Source: Ancylobacter polymorphus
Lineage (GTDB): Bacteria; Pseudomonadota; Alphaproteobacteria; Rhizobiales; Xanthobacteraceae
Length of the DNA: 64,000 bases
Assembly: GCF_022836935.1 (NCBI RefSeq)
Contig: NZ_CP083239.1
Span: 3,114,001 to 3,178,000 of the forward strand
Direction: 5' to 3'
Position numbers and translations under genes: made by a program
The notes under the pieces: generated by a model
Seen by the model: only the letters and a program-made list of their open reading frames with translations
Told to the model about the DNA's origin: nothing
Database searches by the model: none
Part shown: positions 36,668-47,266 of the stretch, piece after piece
Numbering within the stretch: the first letter of the stretch is position 1
How the letters are laid out: each line of letters begins with the position of its first letter

Positions 36668-38746
36668 ATGGCCAAGATCATCGTCGACGACATCGAGCTG
36701 GATGTTCCGCCGGAGTTCACGCTGCTCCAGGCCTGTGAGGCGGCGGGCGCGGAAATCCCGCGTTTCTGCTTCCATGAGCGCCTTTCCATCGCCGGCAATT
36801 GCCGCATGTGTCTGGTTGAGGTGAAGGGCGGCCCGCCCAAGCCGACGGCGAGCTGCGCGCAGAATGTCCGCGATCTGCGCCCCGGCCCGAATGGCGAGCC
36901 GCCGGTCATCCTCACCAAGTCGCCGATGGTGAAGAAGGCGCGCGAAGGGGTGATGGAGTTCCTGCTCATCAACCACCCGCTCGACTGCCCGATCTGCGAC
37001 CAGGGCGGCGAGTGCGACCTGCAGGACCAGGCCATGGCCTATGGCGTGGACACGTCCCGCTATGCCGAGAACAAGCGCGCGGTCGAAGACAAGTATATCG
37101 GCCCGCTGATCAAGACCTCCATGACCCGGTGCATCCAGTGCACCCGCTGCGTGCGCTTCACCACCGAGGTGGCGGGCGTGGCTGAGCTCGGCGCCATCGG
37201 GCGTGGCGAGGACATGGAAATCACCACCTATCTGGAAGCGGCGCTGTCCTCGGAGCTGCAGGGCAATGTCGCCGATCTCTGCCCGGTCGGCGCGCTGACC
37301 CAGCGCCCCTATGCCTATCACGCCCGCCCGTGGGAGCTGTCGAAGACCGAATCCATCGATGTGATGGATGCGGTCGGCTCCAACATCCGTGTCGACACCC
37401 GCGGCCGCGAGGTGATGCGCGTCCTCCCGCGTCTGAATGAAGACGTGAACGAGGAGTGGATCTCCGACAAGACCCGCTACATCTGGGACGGCCTCAAGAC
37501 CCAGCGCCTCGACCGCCCCTATGTGCGGGTCGGCGGCAAGCTGAAGGTCGCGAGCTGGCCGGAAGCCTTCGCCGCCATCGCCGCGAAGGTGAAGGCGGTG
37601 CCGGGCAACCGTATCGGCGGCCTGGTCGGCGATCTCGCCTCGGTGGAAGAGGCGTTCGCGCTGAAGTCGTTGCTCGCCGCGCTCGGCTCGGCGAACATCG
37701 ACTGCCGGCAGGACGGGGCGAAGCTGGATCCCGCGCTCGGCCGCGCCAGCTATCTGTTCAACGCGACCATCGCCGGCATCGAGCAGGCCGACGCGCTGCT
37801 GATCATCGGCTCCAACCCGCGCCTTGAGGCGAGCGTGCTCAATGCCCGCATCCGCAAGCGCTGGCTCCAGGGCAATTTCCCCATCGGCCTCGTCGGCCCG
37901 CATGTCGACCTGACCTATCCCTATGACTATCTCGGCGCCGGTTCCGACACGCTGGCCGACCTCGGCAATGGTGGCGGCTTCGCCGAAGTGCTGAAGGGCG
38001 CCCAGCGTCCGCTGATCCTGATCGGGCAGGGCTCTCTCGCCCGTGCCGACGGGGCGGCGGTGCTGGCGCAGGCGGCGCGGCTGGCGGTTTCCGTCGGCGC
38101 GGTGAAGGAGGGCTGGAACGGCTTCTCCGTCCTGCACACGGCGGCGTCGCGCGTCGGCGCGCTCGATATCGGCGCGGTGCCGGGCGAGGGCGGGCTGGAC
38201 GCCGTGGCGATGACCAATCCGGGCGGGGTGGACGTTCTGTTCGCGCTCGGCGCGGACGAGATCGACATCGCCCCCGGCGCCTTCGTGGTCTATCTCGGCA
38301 CCCATGGTGACCGCGGCGCCCATCGCGCCGACGTGATCCTGCCGGGCGCGGCCTATACCGAGAAGTCCGGCACCTATGTGAACACGGAAGGGCGGGCGCA
38401 AATCGCCAACCGCGCCGCTTTCCCGCCCGGGGAAGCGCGCGAGGACTGGGCGGTGCTGCGGGCGCTGTCCGATGTCGTCGGCCACCGCCTGCCCTTCGAC
38501 AGCCTGGCGCAGCTGCGCGCCGCGCTCTACGCGGCCTATCCGCATCTCGCCCGGCTTGACCATGTCACGCCGGCCGATGCGGCGGCGGTCAGCGCGCTGG
38601 CCTCGGCCGGCGGCACGCCGGCGAGCGGGCCTTTCGCCGCCGCCGTCACCGATTTCTACCTCACCAATCCGATCGCCCGCGCCTCCGCCGTGATGGCCGA
38701 ATGCTCCGCGCTCGCGTCCAGCCGCCACGCGGCGGCGGCCGAGTGA
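36668..38746 (+). CDS. nuoG: NADH-quinone oxidoreductase subunit G
   Basis: A 692-residue Fe-S subunit. The N-terminal ferredoxin-like domain holds [15 protein letters not shown] for N1b; [18 protein letters not shown] and [11 protein letters not shown] supply N4 and N5 ligands; the remainder is the molybdopterin-oxidoreductase-like domain, with no cofactor expected. The length matches the mitochondrial 75-kDa type rather than the 900-residue E. coli NuoG, so cluster N7 ligands are probably absent. Confidence 0.95.
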   Translation: MAKIIVDDIELDVPPEFTLLQACEAAGAEIPRFCFHERLSIAGNCRMCLVEVKGGPPKPTASCAQNVRDLRPGPNGEPPVILTKSPMVKKAREGVMEFLLINHPLDCPICDQGGECDLQDQAMAYGVDTSRYAENKRAVEDKYIGPLIKTSMTRCIQCTRCVRFTTEVAGVAELGAIGRGEDMEITTYLEAALSSELQGNVADLCPVGALTQRPYAYHARPWELSKTESIDVMDAVGSNIRVDTRGREVMRVLPRLNEDVNEEWISDKTRYIWDGLKTQRLDRPYVRVGGKLKVASWPEAFAAIAAKVKAVPGNRIGGLVGDLASVEEAFALKSLLAALGSANIDCRQDGAKLDPALGRASYLFNATIAGIEQADALLIIGSNPRLEASVLNARIRKRWLQGNFPIGLVGPHVDLTYPYDYLGAGSDTLADLGNGGGFAEVLKGAQRPLILIGQGSLARADGAAVLAQAARLAVSVGAVKEGWNGFSVLHTAASRVGALDIGAVPGEGGLDAVAMTNPGGVDVLFALGADEIDIAPGAFVVYLGTHGDRGAHRADVILPGAAYTEKSGTYVNTEGRAQIANRAAFPPGEAREDWAVLRALSDVVGHRLPFDSLAQLRAALYAAYPHLARLDHVTPADAAAVSALASAGGTPASGPFAAAVTDFYLTNPIARASAVMAECSALASSRHAAAAE

Positions 38747-38759
38747 GGGGAGGGAGCAC

Positions 38760-39794
38760 ATGACCGAAACGACCTGGTTCGACACGCTGATACAGGTGCT
38801 CATCATCGTCGCCCAGAGCCTCGGGCTTCTGGTCGGCCTGCTGATCATCGTCGCCTATGTGCTGCTGGCCGACCGCAAGATCTGGGCGGCGGTGCAGCTG
38901 CGTCGCGGCCCCAACGTGGTCGGGCCGTTCGGCCTGTTCCAGTCCTTCGCCGACCTGATCAAGTTCGTGCTGAAGGAGCCGGTCATTCCCGACGGCGCCA
39001 ACAAGGGCGTGTTCCTGCTCGCGCCCTTCGTCACCTGCCTGCTGGCGCTCGCCGCCTGGGCCGTGGTGCCGATCGACGCGGGCTGGGTGGTGGCCGACAT
39101 CAATGTCGGCGTGCTCTACATCTTCGCGATTTCCTCGCTCGGCGTGTACGGCACCATCATGGCCGGCTGGGCGTCGAACTCGAAGTACCCGTTCCTGTCG
39201 GCGCTGCGCGCGGCGGCACAGATGGTGTCCTATGAGGTCTCCATCGGCTTCGTCATCGTCACCGTGCTGCTGTGCGCCGGCTCGCTGAACCTCTCGGCCA
39301 TCGTCGAGGCGCAGAACACCTCCTGGGGCATCCTCGGCTGGTACTGGCTGCCGCTGTTCCCGATGTTCGTGATCTTCTTCATCTCGGCGCTGGCCGAGAC
39401 CAACCGGCCGCCCTTCGACCTCGGCGAAGCGGAATCCGAACTCGTGGCCGGCTTCATGGTGGAGTACGGCTCCACCCCGTACATGATGTTCATGCTCGGC
39501 GAGTATGTGGCGATCATGACCATGTGCGCGCTGACCGCCATCCTGTTCATGGGCGGCTGGCTGCCGCCGGTGCCAATCGCGCCCTTCACCTGGGTGCCGG
39601 GCATCGTGTGGTTCCTGCTCAAGGTGCTGCTGGTGTTCTTCATGTTCGCCATGGTGAAGGCGATGGTTCCGCGCTACCGCTACGACCAGCTCATGCGGCT
39701 CGGCTGGAAGGTGTTCCTGCCGATCTCGCTGGCGATGGTGGTGATCGTGGCCTCCGTCCTGCACTTCACCGGCCTTGCGGCGGCGGGGGGATGA
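38760..39794 (+). CDS. nuoH: NADH-quinone oxidoreductase subunit H
   Basis: A 344-residue membrane subunit that connects the quinone cavity to the proton-pumping arm, with eight helices. The signatures [21 protein letters not shown] and [20 protein letters not shown] are intact, the latter with the Glu cluster of the E-channel. It is followed after one base by an unrecognised small gene rather than directly by nuoI. Confidence 0.96.
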   Translation: MTETTWFDTLIQVLIIVAQSLGLLVGLLIIVAYVLLADRKIWAAVQLRRGPNVVGPFGLFQSFADLIKFVLKEPVIPDGANKGVFLLAPFVTCLLALAAWAVVPIDAGWVVADINVGVLYIFAISSLGVYGTIMAGWASNSKYPFLSALRAAAQMVSYEVSIGFVIVTVLLCAGSLNLSAIVEAQNTSWGILGWYWLPLFPMFVIFFISALAETNRPPFDLGEAESELVAGFMVEYGSTPYMMFMLGEYVAIMTMCALTAILFMGGWLPPVPIAPFTWVPGIVWFLLKVLLVFFMFAMVKAMVPRYRYDQLMRLGWKVFLPISLAMVVIVASVLHFTGLAAAGG

Positions 39795-39795
39795 G

Positions 39796-40059
39796 ATGGA
39801 TGAGGGCACGCTCCACGCCCTGATGGAAGCCTCCGCCGTCGGTTGGGCCGGCGCGGCTGCGGGTGCGGTGTTTGGCGCACTCGAATGGTTCATACTGCCG
39901 CGGGTCGTCGAAACCTCGATCCGCGGTTCAAGGGAAGCCCGCAAGCTGAGCGCTGACCAGCTGGCGGGAGTGATTTCATGGTGGAAGACGGCGATCCGCC
40001 TCTTCGCCGTTTCGATGCCGCTGGTGGGCTTCGGCCTTGCCGCGGCTCTGGCCGATTGA
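39796..40059 (+). CDS. Unrecognised 87-residue membrane protein inside the nuo operon
   Basis: The reading frame starts one base after the nuoH stop, preceded by a run of G (39785-39790) that can serve as ribosome site, and ends 10 bases before nuoI. The product has two predicted membrane helices, about 17-37 ([19 protein letters not shown]) and 66-85 ([20 protein letters not shown]), joined by a basic loop ([18 protein letters not shown]). Codon use resembles its neighbours. It is not one of the 14 core subunits. The position suggests a lineage-specific accessory subunit or assembly helper, but I do not recognise a family. Confidence 0.7.
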   Translation: MDEGTLHALMEASAVGWAGAAAGAVFGALEWFILPRVVETSIRGSREARKLSADQLAGVISWWKTAIRLFAVSMPLVGFGLAAALAD

Positions 40060-40069
40060 GGAGAGCGAC

Positions 40070-40558
40070 ATGAGATTGGATCTGGCCGCACGCCAGCTGC
40101 TGCTCACCGAGTTCGTCTCGGCGTTCTTCCTGGCGATGCGCTATTTCTTCAAGCCGAAGGCGACGATCAACTATCCCTTCGAGAAGAACCCGGTATCGCC
40201 GCGTTTCCGTGGCGAGCACGCGCTGCGCCGCTATCCCAACGGGGAAGAGCGCTGCATCGCCTGCAAGCTGTGCGAGGCGATCTGCCCGGCGCAGGCCATC
40301 ACCATCGAGGCCGGGCCGCGCCGCAATGACGGCACGCGCCGCACCACCCGTTACGACATCGACATGGTGAAGTGCATCTATTGCGGCTTCTGCCAGGAAG
40401 CCTGCCCGGTCGATGCCATCGTCGAGGGACCGAACTTCGAGTTCGCCACCGAGACGCGCGAAGAACTCTATTACGACAAGGCCAAGCTGCTCGCGAATGG
40501 CGACCGCTGGGAGCGCGAGATCGCGCGCAACATGGCGCTTGACGCGCCGTATCGTTGA
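40070..40558 (+). CDS. nuoI: NADH-quinone oxidoreductase subunit I
   Basis: A 162-residue TYKY-type subunit with two [4Fe-4S] clusters (N6a, N6b). Ligands are in [12 protein letters not shown] (C62, C65, C68, C72) and [12 protein letters not shown] (C102, C105, C108, C112). The N-terminal amphipathic helix rests on the membrane. The ATG at 40070 follows GAGGAGAG; an upstream in-frame ATG at 40037 overlaps the small gene and is less likely. Confidence 0.96.
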   Translation: MRLDLAARQLLLTEFVSAFFLAMRYFFKPKATINYPFEKNPVSPRFRGEHALRRYPNGEERCIACKLCEAICPAQAITIEAGPRRNDGTRRTTRYDIDMVKCIYCGFCQEACPVDAIVEGPNFEFATETREELYYDKAKLLANGDRWEREIARNMALDAPYR

Positions 40559-40576
40559 GCGCTGGGGGCTGGGAAC

Positions 40577-40669
40577 GTGAAGACCGAAACGATAAGGGCC
40601 GCTAGGGCCGTTCGCGCTGCGACCGCCGCAACAGCGGGCGCCGGAATGACTGGGGGGTGCCGGGCATGA
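40577..40669 (+). CDS. Possible 30-codon leader peptide between nuoI and nuoJ
   Basis: A GTG at 40577 opens a 30-residue frame (basic, Ala/Thr-rich) whose TGA overlaps the nuoJ ATG (ATGA, 40666-40669). The overlap would allow translational coupling across the 107-base gap, the widest inside the nuo cluster. There is no clear ribosome site, so it may be chance. Confidence 0.25.
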   Translation: MKTETIRAARAVRAATAATAGAGMTGGCRA

Positions 40670-41271
40670 GCCTCGCCGCGCTGTTCTTCTATCTCTTCGC
40701 CGGGGTCGCCGTGGCCTCGGCCTTCATGGTCATCGCGTCGCGGAACCCGGTCCATTCGGTGCTGTTCCTGATCCTGACCTTCGTCAACGCCTCGGGCCTG
40801 TTCATCCTGATCGGCGCCGAATACATCGCGATGCTGCTCATCGTGGTCTATGTCGGCGCGGTCGCGGTGCTGTTCCTCTTCGTCGTCATGATGCTGGACG
40901 TGGATTTCGTCGAGCTGCGCCAGGGCTTCCTGCAGTATCTGCCGGTGGGCGTGCTGATCGGCATGGTGTTCCTCGCCGAGCTGGTGCTGGTCGTCGGTTC
41001 CTGGACCTTCGGTGCCGGCGTCACCGGCGCGGTCGCTTCCGCCGCGCCCGGCGTGTCGAACGCGGTCGCCATCGGCCGGGTGCTGTACACGGATTACGTC
41101 TATTTCTTCCAGGCGGCGGGCTTCATCCTGCTGGTCGCCATGATCGGTGCCATCGTGCTGACGCTCCGCCACAAGGAGAATGTGAAGCGCCAGAGCATTC
41201 CGGTCCAGAACGCGCGCACCAAGGCGATGGCGATCGACGTCGTCAAGGTGCCTTCCGGCAAGGGGCTCTGA
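40666..41271 (+). CDS. nuoJ: NADH-quinone oxidoreductase subunit J
   Basis: A 201-residue membrane subunit with five helices in the proton-pumping arm. FLILTFVNASGLFILIGAEYIAML and YVGAVAVLFLFVVMMLDVD are the family blocks; TM3 holds the conserved Gly/Tyr region involved in the pi-bulge switch. The ATG at 40666 has GGGGGG eight bases upstream and is preferred over the GTG at 40657. Confidence 0.95.
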   Translation: MSLAALFFYLFAGVAVASAFMVIASRNPVHSVLFLILTFVNASGLFILIGAEYIAMLLIVVYVGAVAVLFLFVVMMLDVDFVELRQGFLQYLPVGVLIGMVFLAELVLVVGSWTFGAGVTGAVASAAPGVSNAVAIGRVLYTDYVYFFQAAGFILLVAMIGAIVLTLRHKENVKRQSIPVQNARTKAMAIDVVKVPSGKGL

Positions 41272-41274
41272 GCC

Positions 41275-41583
41275 ATGGCGATCGGCCTTCCGCACTATCT
41301 GACCGTCGCGGCGATCCTGTTCACGCTCGGCACGCTCGGCATCTTCCTCAACCGGAAGAACGTCATCGTCATCCTGATGTCGGTGGAGCTCATCCTGCTG
41401 GCGGTGAACATCAACCTCGTCGCCTTCTCCGTCTTCCTCGGCAACATCGTCGGACAGGTCTTTGCCCTGTTCGTGCTGACGGTCGCCGCCGCCGAGGCCG
41501 CCATCGGCCTCGCCATCCTCGTGGTGTTCTACCGCAATCGCGGGTCGATCGCCGTCGAGGACATCAACACCATGAAGGGCTGA
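41275..41583 (+). CDS. nuoK: NADH-quinone oxidoreductase subunit K
   Basis: A 102-residue subunit with three helices. The two membrane glutamates needed for proton pumping are present as Glu38 ([11 protein letters not shown]) and Glu74 ([10 protein letters not shown]). It starts three bases after nuoJ, so translation is probably coupled. Confidence 0.96.
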   Translation: MAIGLPHYLTVAAILFTLGTLGIFLNRKNVIVILMSVELILLAVNINLVAFSVFLGNIVGQVFALFVLTVAAAEAAIGLAILVVFYRNRGSIAVEDINTMKG

Positions 41584-41592
41584 GCGGGCTTC

Positions 41593-43524
41593 ATGTACCA
41601 GGCGATCGTATTTCTTCCCCTCGTCGGCTTTCTCATCGCCGGCCTGTTCGGCCGGCTGATCGGCGCCCGCGCCTCGGAGCTGGTGACGACAGGTCTGCTG
41701 ATGATCTCCGCTTTCTTCGCGTGGATCGTGTTCTTCCAGACCGCTTTCGGCGGTCATGACGGCACGGTGGAGCTGTTCACCTGGATGGCGTCGGGCAAGC
41801 TCGACGTGACCTGGGCGATCCGCGTCGACACGCTGACGGCGGTGATGCTCATCCTCGTCACCACCGTGTCCTCGCTCGTGCACCTCTACTCCATGGGGTA
41901 CATGCACGAGGACCCCAGCCGTCCGCGCTTCTTCGCCTATCTCTCGCTGTTCACCTTCGCCATGCTGATGCTGGTGACGAGCGACAACCTCGTGCAGCTG
42001 TTCTTCGGCTGGGAGGGCGTCGGCCTCGCTTCCTACCTGCTCATCGGCTTCTGGTACGACAAGCCGTCGGCCTGCGCGGCGGCGATGAAGGCGTTCATCG
42101 TCAACCGTGTCGGCGATTTCGGCTTCGCGCTCGGCATCTTCGCCGTCTATCTCATGACCGGCTCGGTGGCCTTCGAGCAGGTCTTCGCGGCCGCGCCCTC
42201 GCTGATGGACAAGAACATCCTGTTCCTCGGCCATGAGTGGCACGCGCCGACCGTGATCTGCCTGCTGCTGTTCATCGGCGCCATGGGCAAGTCGGCGCAG
42301 CTCGGCCTGCACACCTGGCTGCCCGACGCGATGGAAGGCCCGACCCCGGTCTCGGCGCTCATCCACGCCGCCACCATGGTGACGGCCGGCGTCTTCATGG
42401 TGGCGCGCCTGTCGCCGCTGTTCGAGCTGTCGGACACGGCGCTGAACGTGGTGCTGTTCGTTGGCGCCTCCACCGCCTTCTTCGCGGCGACGGTCGGCTG
42501 CGTGCAGAACGACATCAAGCGCGTGATCGCCTATTCCACCTGCTCGCAGCTCGGCTACATGTTCGTCGCCCTCGGCACCGGCGCCTATTCCGTTGGCGTG
42601 TTCCACCTGCTCACCCACGGCTTCTTCAAGGCTCTGCTGTTCCTTGCCGCCGGCTCGGTCATCCATGCGATGCACCATGAGCAGGACATGCGCCACATGG
42701 GCGGCCTGTGGCGGAAGATTCCCTTCACCTACGCCACCATGATGATCGGTGGCCTGGCGCTGACGGGCTTCCCCTTCACCGCCGGCTATTTCTCCAAGGA
42801 CGCGATCATCGAGACCGCCTTCGTCAGCCACAGCCCCGCCGCCACCTATGCCTGGGTGATGACGGTCGCGGCGGCGGCGCTCACCGCCTTCTACACCTGG
42901 CGGCAGATGTTCATGACCTTCCACGGCAAGACGCGCGCGGATCACCACACCTACGACCATGCGCATGAATCGCCGCTGACCATGCTCATCCCGCTCGGCG
43001 TGCTCTCGCTCGGCGCGCTGTTCGCCGGCATGATCCTCTACCCGTACTTCGTCGGGCACGATGTCGATCACTTCTTCCGGGAGTCGATCTTCATGGCGTC
43101 GGACAACAAGATCCTGGAAGAGATGCATCACATTCCCGGCTGGGCGAAGTGGGCCCCGACGGTGATGATGGCGCTCGGCTTCGCCGTGGCCTACTGGATG
43201 TACATCGCCAATACCGCCGTGCCGAAGGCGCTGGCCAAGCAGAACGACGTTCTGTACCGCTTCCTGCTCAACAAGTGGTACTTCGACGAGCTGTATGACT
43301 TCCTGTTTGTCCGCCCGACCATGTGGCTCGGCCGCTTCCTGTGGAAGCAGGGCGACATGCGGGTCATCGACGGCTACGGCCCGAACGGCGTCTCGGCCCG
43401 CGTCATCGACGTGACCAACCGCGTCGTGCGGCTGCAGACCGGCTATCTCTACCACTATGCGTTCGTGATGCTGGTGGGCGTCGCGGCCCTCATCACCTGG
43501 TTCATGTTCGGGGGCGCGCACTGA
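41593..43524 (+). CDS. nuoL: NADH-quinone oxidoreductase subunit L
   Basis: A 643-residue antiporter-like subunit at the far end of the membrane arm. The key charged residues are Glu141 in [14 protein letters not shown] and Lys233 in [16 protein letters not shown]; the long C-terminal lateral helix region is included. Its TGA shares one base with the nuoM ATG. Confidence 0.97.
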   Translation: MYQAIVFLPLVGFLIAGLFGRLIGARASELVTTGLLMISAFFAWIVFFQTAFGGHDGTVELFTWMASGKLDVTWAIRVDTLTAVMLILVTTVSSLVHLYSMGYMHEDPSRPRFFAYLSLFTFAMLMLVTSDNLVQLFFGWEGVGLASYLLIGFWYDKPSACAAAMKAFIVNRVGDFGFALGIFAVYLMTGSVAFEQVFAAAPSLMDKNILFLGHEWHAPTVICLLLFIGAMGKSAQLGLHTWLPDAMEGPTPVSALIHAATMVTAGVFMVARLSPLFELSDTALNVVLFVGASTAFFAATVGCVQNDIKRVIAYSTCSQLGYMFVALGTGAYSVGVFHLLTHGFFKALLFLAAGSVIHAMHHEQDMRHMGGLWRKIPFTYATMMIGGLALTGFPFTAGYFSKDAIIETAFVSHSPAATYAWVMTVAAAALTAFYTWRQMFMTFHGKTRADHHTYDHAHESPLTMLIPLGVLSLGALFAGMILYPYFVGHDVDHFFRESIFMASDNKILEEMHHIPGWAKWAPTVMMALGFAVAYWMYIANTAVPKALAKQNDVLYRFLLNKWYFDELYDFLFVRPTMWLGRFLWKQGDMRVIDGYGPNGVSARVIDVTNRVVRLQTGYLYHYAFVMLVGVAALITWFMFGGAH

Positions 43525-45038
43525 TGTATGAGTGGCCCATTCTCTCCGTCGTCACCTTCCTGCCGCTCGTCGGCGCGCTGCTGATCGTCCTGATGATCCG
43601 CGGCGACGATGAGGTCGCCAAGCGCAACGCCCGCTGGGTGGCGCTGTGGGCGACCCTCGTCACCTTCGTCATCTCGCTGCTGCTGCTGGTCGGCTTCGAT
43701 GCGTCGAACCCGGACTTCCAGTTCACCGAATACCAGCCCTGGCTCGGCGATGTCGCCGCTTACCGCATGGGCGTGGACGGCATTTCGCTGCCCTTCATCG
43801 TGCTGACCACGCTCCTGATGCCGATGTGCATCCTCGCGAGCTGGGAGTCGATTCAGCACCGTGTGAAGGAGTACATGATCTGCTTCCTGGTGCTCGAAAC
43901 GCTGATGATCGGCACCTTCGCGGCGCTGGACCTGCTGCAGTTCTACTTCTTCTTCGAAGGCGGCCTGATCCCGATGTTCCTCATCATCGGCATCTGGGGC
44001 GGCAAGCGGCGCATCTACGCGACGTTCAAGTTCTTCCTCTACACGCTCGCCGGCTCGGTGCTGATGATGCTGGCCATCATGGCGATGTACTGGCAGGCTG
44101 GCACCACCGACATCACCCAGCTGCTGAGCTTCAACTTCCCCTCGGGGATGCAGCACTGGCTCTGGCTCGCCTTCTTCGCCTCCTTCGCGGTGAAGATGCC
44201 GATGTGGCCGGTGCACACCTGGCTGCCCGACGCGCATGTCGAGGCGCCGACCGCCGGCTCGGTCATTCTGGCGGGCATCCTGCTGAAGATGGGCGGCTAC
44301 GGCCTGCTCCGCTTCTCGCTGCCCATGTTCCCGGAGGCGTCGGCCTATTTCGCCCCCTTCGTCTTCACGCTCTCCGTGATCGCGATCGTCTACACCTCGC
44401 TGGTCGCCCTGATGCAGGAGGACATGAAGAAGCTGATCGCCTACTCCTCCGTCGCCCATATGGGCTATGTGACGATGGGCATCTTCACCCTGACCCAGGA
44501 AGGCATCCAGGGCGCGGTGTTCCAGATGGTCAGCCACGGCTTCGTCTCGGGCGCGCTGTTCCTGTGCGTCGGCGTGGTCTATGACCGCATGCACACCCGC
44601 GAGATTGCCGCCTATGGCGGCCTCGTCTTCCGCATGCCGATCTACGCCACGCTGTTCATGGTGTTCACCATGGCCAATGTCGGCCTGCCGGGCACGTCGG
44701 GCTTCATCGGTGAGTTCCTCACCCTGCTCGCCACGTTCGGCCGCAACACCTGGGTCGCCTTCTTCGCCACAACCGGCGTGATCCTCTCGGCGGCCTATGC
44801 GCTGTGGCTCTACCGGCGGATCATCTTCGGTCCGCTGGAAAAGGATAGCCTGAAGGGGCTCGGCGACGTGAACGCCCGCGAGATGGCCTCGCTCGTGCCG
44901 CTGCTGTTCTTCACCATCCTGTTCGGCGTGTGGCCGCAGCCGATCCTCGACGCCTGCAATGTCGCGGTGAACGCGATTGTTGCCCGCGCCGACATCGCCG
45001 TCGGCGCCGTCAAGGCCGCCGCGCTGGTGCTGCCTTGA
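43524..45038 (+). CDS. nuoM: NADH-quinone oxidoreductase subunit M
   Basis: A 504-residue antiporter-like subunit. Glu145 ([16 protein letters not shown]) and Lys224 ([18 protein letters not shown]) are the conserved proton-path residues. The start at 43524 overlaps the nuoL stop; longer upstream frames read through nuoL and are discarded. Confidence 0.97.
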   Translation: MYEWPILSVVTFLPLVGALLIVLMIRGDDEVAKRNARWVALWATLVTFVISLLLLVGFDASNPDFQFTEYQPWLGDVAAYRMGVDGISLPFIVLTTLLMPMCILASWESIQHRVKEYMICFLVLETLMIGTFAALDLLQFYFFFEGGLIPMFLIIGIWGGKRRIYATFKFFLYTLAGSVLMMLAIMAMYWQAGTTDITQLLSFNFPSGMQHWLWLAFFASFAVKMPMWPVHTWLPDAHVEAPTAGSVILAGILLKMGGYGLLRFSLPMFPEASAYFAPFVFTLSVIAIVYTSLVALMQEDMKKLIAYSSVAHMGYVTMGIFTLTQEGIQGAVFQMVSHGFVSGALFLCVGVVYDRMHTREIAAYGGLVFRMPIYATLFMVFTMANVGLPGTSGFIGEFLTLLATFGRNTWVAFFATTGVILSAAYALWLYRRIIFGPLEKDSLKGLGDVNAREMASLVPLLFFTILFGVWPQPILDACNVAVNAIVARADIAVGAVKAAALVLP

Positions 45039-45069
45039 TCCGACCCATGACCATCGCGGAGCCCGTCCA

Positions 45070-46497
45070 ATGACCCTCTCCCTCGCCGCGCTCGGCCCCG
45101 CGCTGCCCGAACTGCTGCTGGCGCTGTCCGCGCTGGCGCTGCTCATGCTCGGCGCCTTCGCCGGGCCGAAGTCGACCGACACGGTGAACGGGCTGGCGCT
45201 CGCCGCCCTGTTCGGCGCGCTGGTTTTGGTGCTGATCGGCCCCGCCGATGCGACGCTGTTCAACGGCGCCTTCCAGGTCGACGCGTTCGGCCGCTTCATG
45301 AAGGTGCTGGCGCTGATCGGCGCCGGCGGCACGCTGGCCATGTCGGTGGACTGGCTGAAGATCGAGAAGCAGGACCGCTTCGAGTACCCGGTTCTGGTGC
45401 TGCTCTCGACCCTCGGCATGATGGTGCTGATCTCGGCCGGCGATCTGATCGCGCTCTATATGGGCCTCGAACTGATGAGCCTCGCGCTATACGTGATCGC
45501 CGCCAATAACCGCGATTCCGTGCGCTCCACCGAGGCGGGCCTGAAGTATTTCGTGCTCGGCGCGCTCTCCTCCGGCATGCTGCTGTACGGCGCCTCGCTG
45601 ATCTATGGCTTCACCGGCTCGGTGAATTTCGCCCAGATCGCCCAGGCGGCGCGCGAGCCTTCGCTCGGGCTGATCTTCGGCATCGTGTTCACCTTCGCGG
45701 GCCTGTGCTTCAAGGTCTCGGCCGTGCCGTTCCACATGTGGACGCCGGACGTGTACGAAGGCGCGCCGGCGCCCGTCACCGCCTTCTTCGCCTCGGCGCC
45801 GAAGGTGGCGGCCATGGCGGTGTTCGTGCGCTTCGCCATGGAGGCGCTGCCCAACGTCGCGCATCAGTGGCAGCAGATCATCGTCTTCGTCTCCATCGCC
45901 TCGATGGCGCTCGGCTCCTTCGCCGCCATCGGCCAGCGCAACTTCAAGCGCCTGATGGCCTATTCCTCCATTGGCCATATGGGCTTCGCGCTGGTCGGCC
46001 TCGCCGCCGGCACGCAGCAGGGCGTCCAGGGCGTGCTGGTCTACATGGCGGTCTATCTCGTCATGACGCTCGGCACCTTCGCCTGCATCCTGTCGATGCG
46101 GCGCAAGGACGGCATGGTCGAGAGCTATGACGAACTCGCCGGTCTCGCCCGCACCAGCCCGGTGAAGGCGTTCATGCTGGCGGTGCTGATGTTCTCGCTC
46201 GCCGGCATTCCGCCGCTCGCCGGCTTCCTCGCCAAGTACTACGTGTTCCTGGCGGCGATCGAGGCCGGGCTGTACACGCTCGCCGTCATCGGCGTGCTCA
46301 CCAGCGTGGTCGGCGCGTTCTACTATCTGCGCATCGTCAAGATCATGTATTTCGACGAGCCGGCGGCGGCCTTCGAGCCCATGCGCTCGGAACCGCGGGT
46401 GGTGCTCGCCATTTCCGGCACCTTCACCCTGCTGTTCTTCGTCTATCCCGCGCCGCTCATCGCGGCGGCGGCGGCGGCGGCCCGGGCGCTCTTCTGA
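45070..46497 (+). CDS. nuoN: NADH-quinone oxidoreductase subunit N
   Basis: A 475-residue antiporter-like subunit and last nuo gene. Glu134 ([12 protein letters not shown]) and Lys215 ([19 protein letters not shown]) are in place. The start at 45070 gives a normal first membrane helix. birA follows after two bases, so the operon continues past the nuo genes. Confidence 0.96.
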   Translation: MTLSLAALGPALPELLLALSALALLMLGAFAGPKSTDTVNGLALAALFGALVLVLIGPADATLFNGAFQVDAFGRFMKVLALIGAGGTLAMSVDWLKIEKQDRFEYPVLVLLSTLGMMVLISAGDLIALYMGLELMSLALYVIAANNRDSVRSTEAGLKYFVLGALSSGMLLYGASLIYGFTGSVNFAQIAQAAREPSLGLIFGIVFTFAGLCFKVSAVPFHMWTPDVYEGAPAPVTAFFASAPKVAAMAVFVRFAMEALPNVAHQWQQIIVFVSIASMALGSFAAIGQRNFKRLMAYSSIGHMGFALVGLAAGTQQGVQGVLVYMAVYLVMTLGTFACILSMRRKDGMVESYDELAGLARTSPVKAFMLAVLMFSLAGIPPLAGFLAKYYVFLAAIEAGLYTLAVIGVLTSVVGAFYYLRIVKIMYFDEPAAAFEPMRSEPRVVLAISGTFTLLFFVYPAPLIAAAAAAARALF

Positions 46498-46499
46498 GA

Positions 46500-47255
46500 A
46501 TGGCGCCCACGCCGGTCGCGACGCCGGTCGTCCGTTTCGACACCGTCGGTTCGACAAACGAAGCCGCGCTCGCCCAAGTGGGCGGCGCGGCGCCCTGCTG
46601 GTTTGTCGCCGCGCGGCAGACCGGCGGACGCGGCCGGCGCGGCCGCCCCTGGGCGTCCGAGCCCGGAAATCTCTACGCCTCGCTGCTGCTGGTGGATGCC
46701 GCGCCGGCGGCCCGCCAGCCGGAGCTCTGCTTCGTCGCCGCGCTCGCGCTCTATGATGCCGTGCGCGCCGTCACCGGCATCGACCCGCTGCGCATCGGCC
46801 TCAAATGGCCCAATGACGTGATGATTGACGGCGCCAAGCTGGCCGGAATCCTGCTAGAGGGCACGGTGGCGCCTGGCGGGCGGGCCGCGACGGTGATTGG
46901 CTTCGGTGTCAATTGCGCGCACCATCCCGCCGACACGCCCTATCCCACCACGGACCTCGCGGCCGCCGGCTATCCCACCGATCCGCCGGCACTGCTGGCC
47001 GCGCTCGATGCGTCGATGGCGGCGCGGCTGGCGGAATGGGCACGGGGCGCCGGCTTCGCCGCGACGCGCGACGCCTGGCTGCGCCGCGCCAGCGGCCTCG
47101 GCAAGGCGATGACGGCACGGCTTGGCAGCCGGGAGGTTGCGGGAGTATTCGAGGCACTCGATTTTTCGGGCGCCATGGTGCTGCGCCGCAGTGACGGTGT
47201 GCGCGAGACGATCAGCGCCGGCGACGTGTTTCCCACGCCTGCCGCGCCAGTGTGA
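46500..47255 (+). CDS. birA: Biotin-protein ligase BirA (class I, no DNA-binding domain)
   Basis: A 251-residue ligase that attaches biotin to carboxylase carrier proteins through biotinyl-AMP. It has STNEAAL, the GRGRRGRPW adenylate loop and GLKWPNDVMIDGAKLAGIL. There is no N-terminal helix-turn-helix, so it cannot repress transcription as E. coli BirA does. Placement right after nuoN and before rnj is widespread in alphaproteobacteria. Confidence 0.93.
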   Translation: MAPTPVATPVVRFDTVGSTNEAALAQVGGAAPCWFVAARQTGGRGRRGRPWASEPGNLYASLLLVDAAPAARQPELCFVAALALYDAVRAVTGIDPLRIGLKWPNDVMIDGAKLAGILLEGTVAPGGRAATVIGFGVNCAHHPADTPYPTTDLAAAGYPTDPPALLAALDASMAARLAEWARGAGFAATRDAWLRRASGLGKAMTARLGSREVAGVFEALDFSGAMVLRRSDGVRETISAGDVFPTPAAPV

Positions 47256-47266
47256 AAGGCAGGAAT

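Noticed and set aside
40471..43521. Very long open frame on the minus strand opposite nuoJ-nuoL
   Set aside because: It is antisense to three clear nuo genes; its translation is rich in His, Arg, Asp and Glu, the typical product of reading GC-rich membrane-protein codons backwards. Similar long antisense frames lie opposite nuoEFG (35249-38848), secDF (21700-24300) and dnaE (53830-56919) and were rejected for the same reason.
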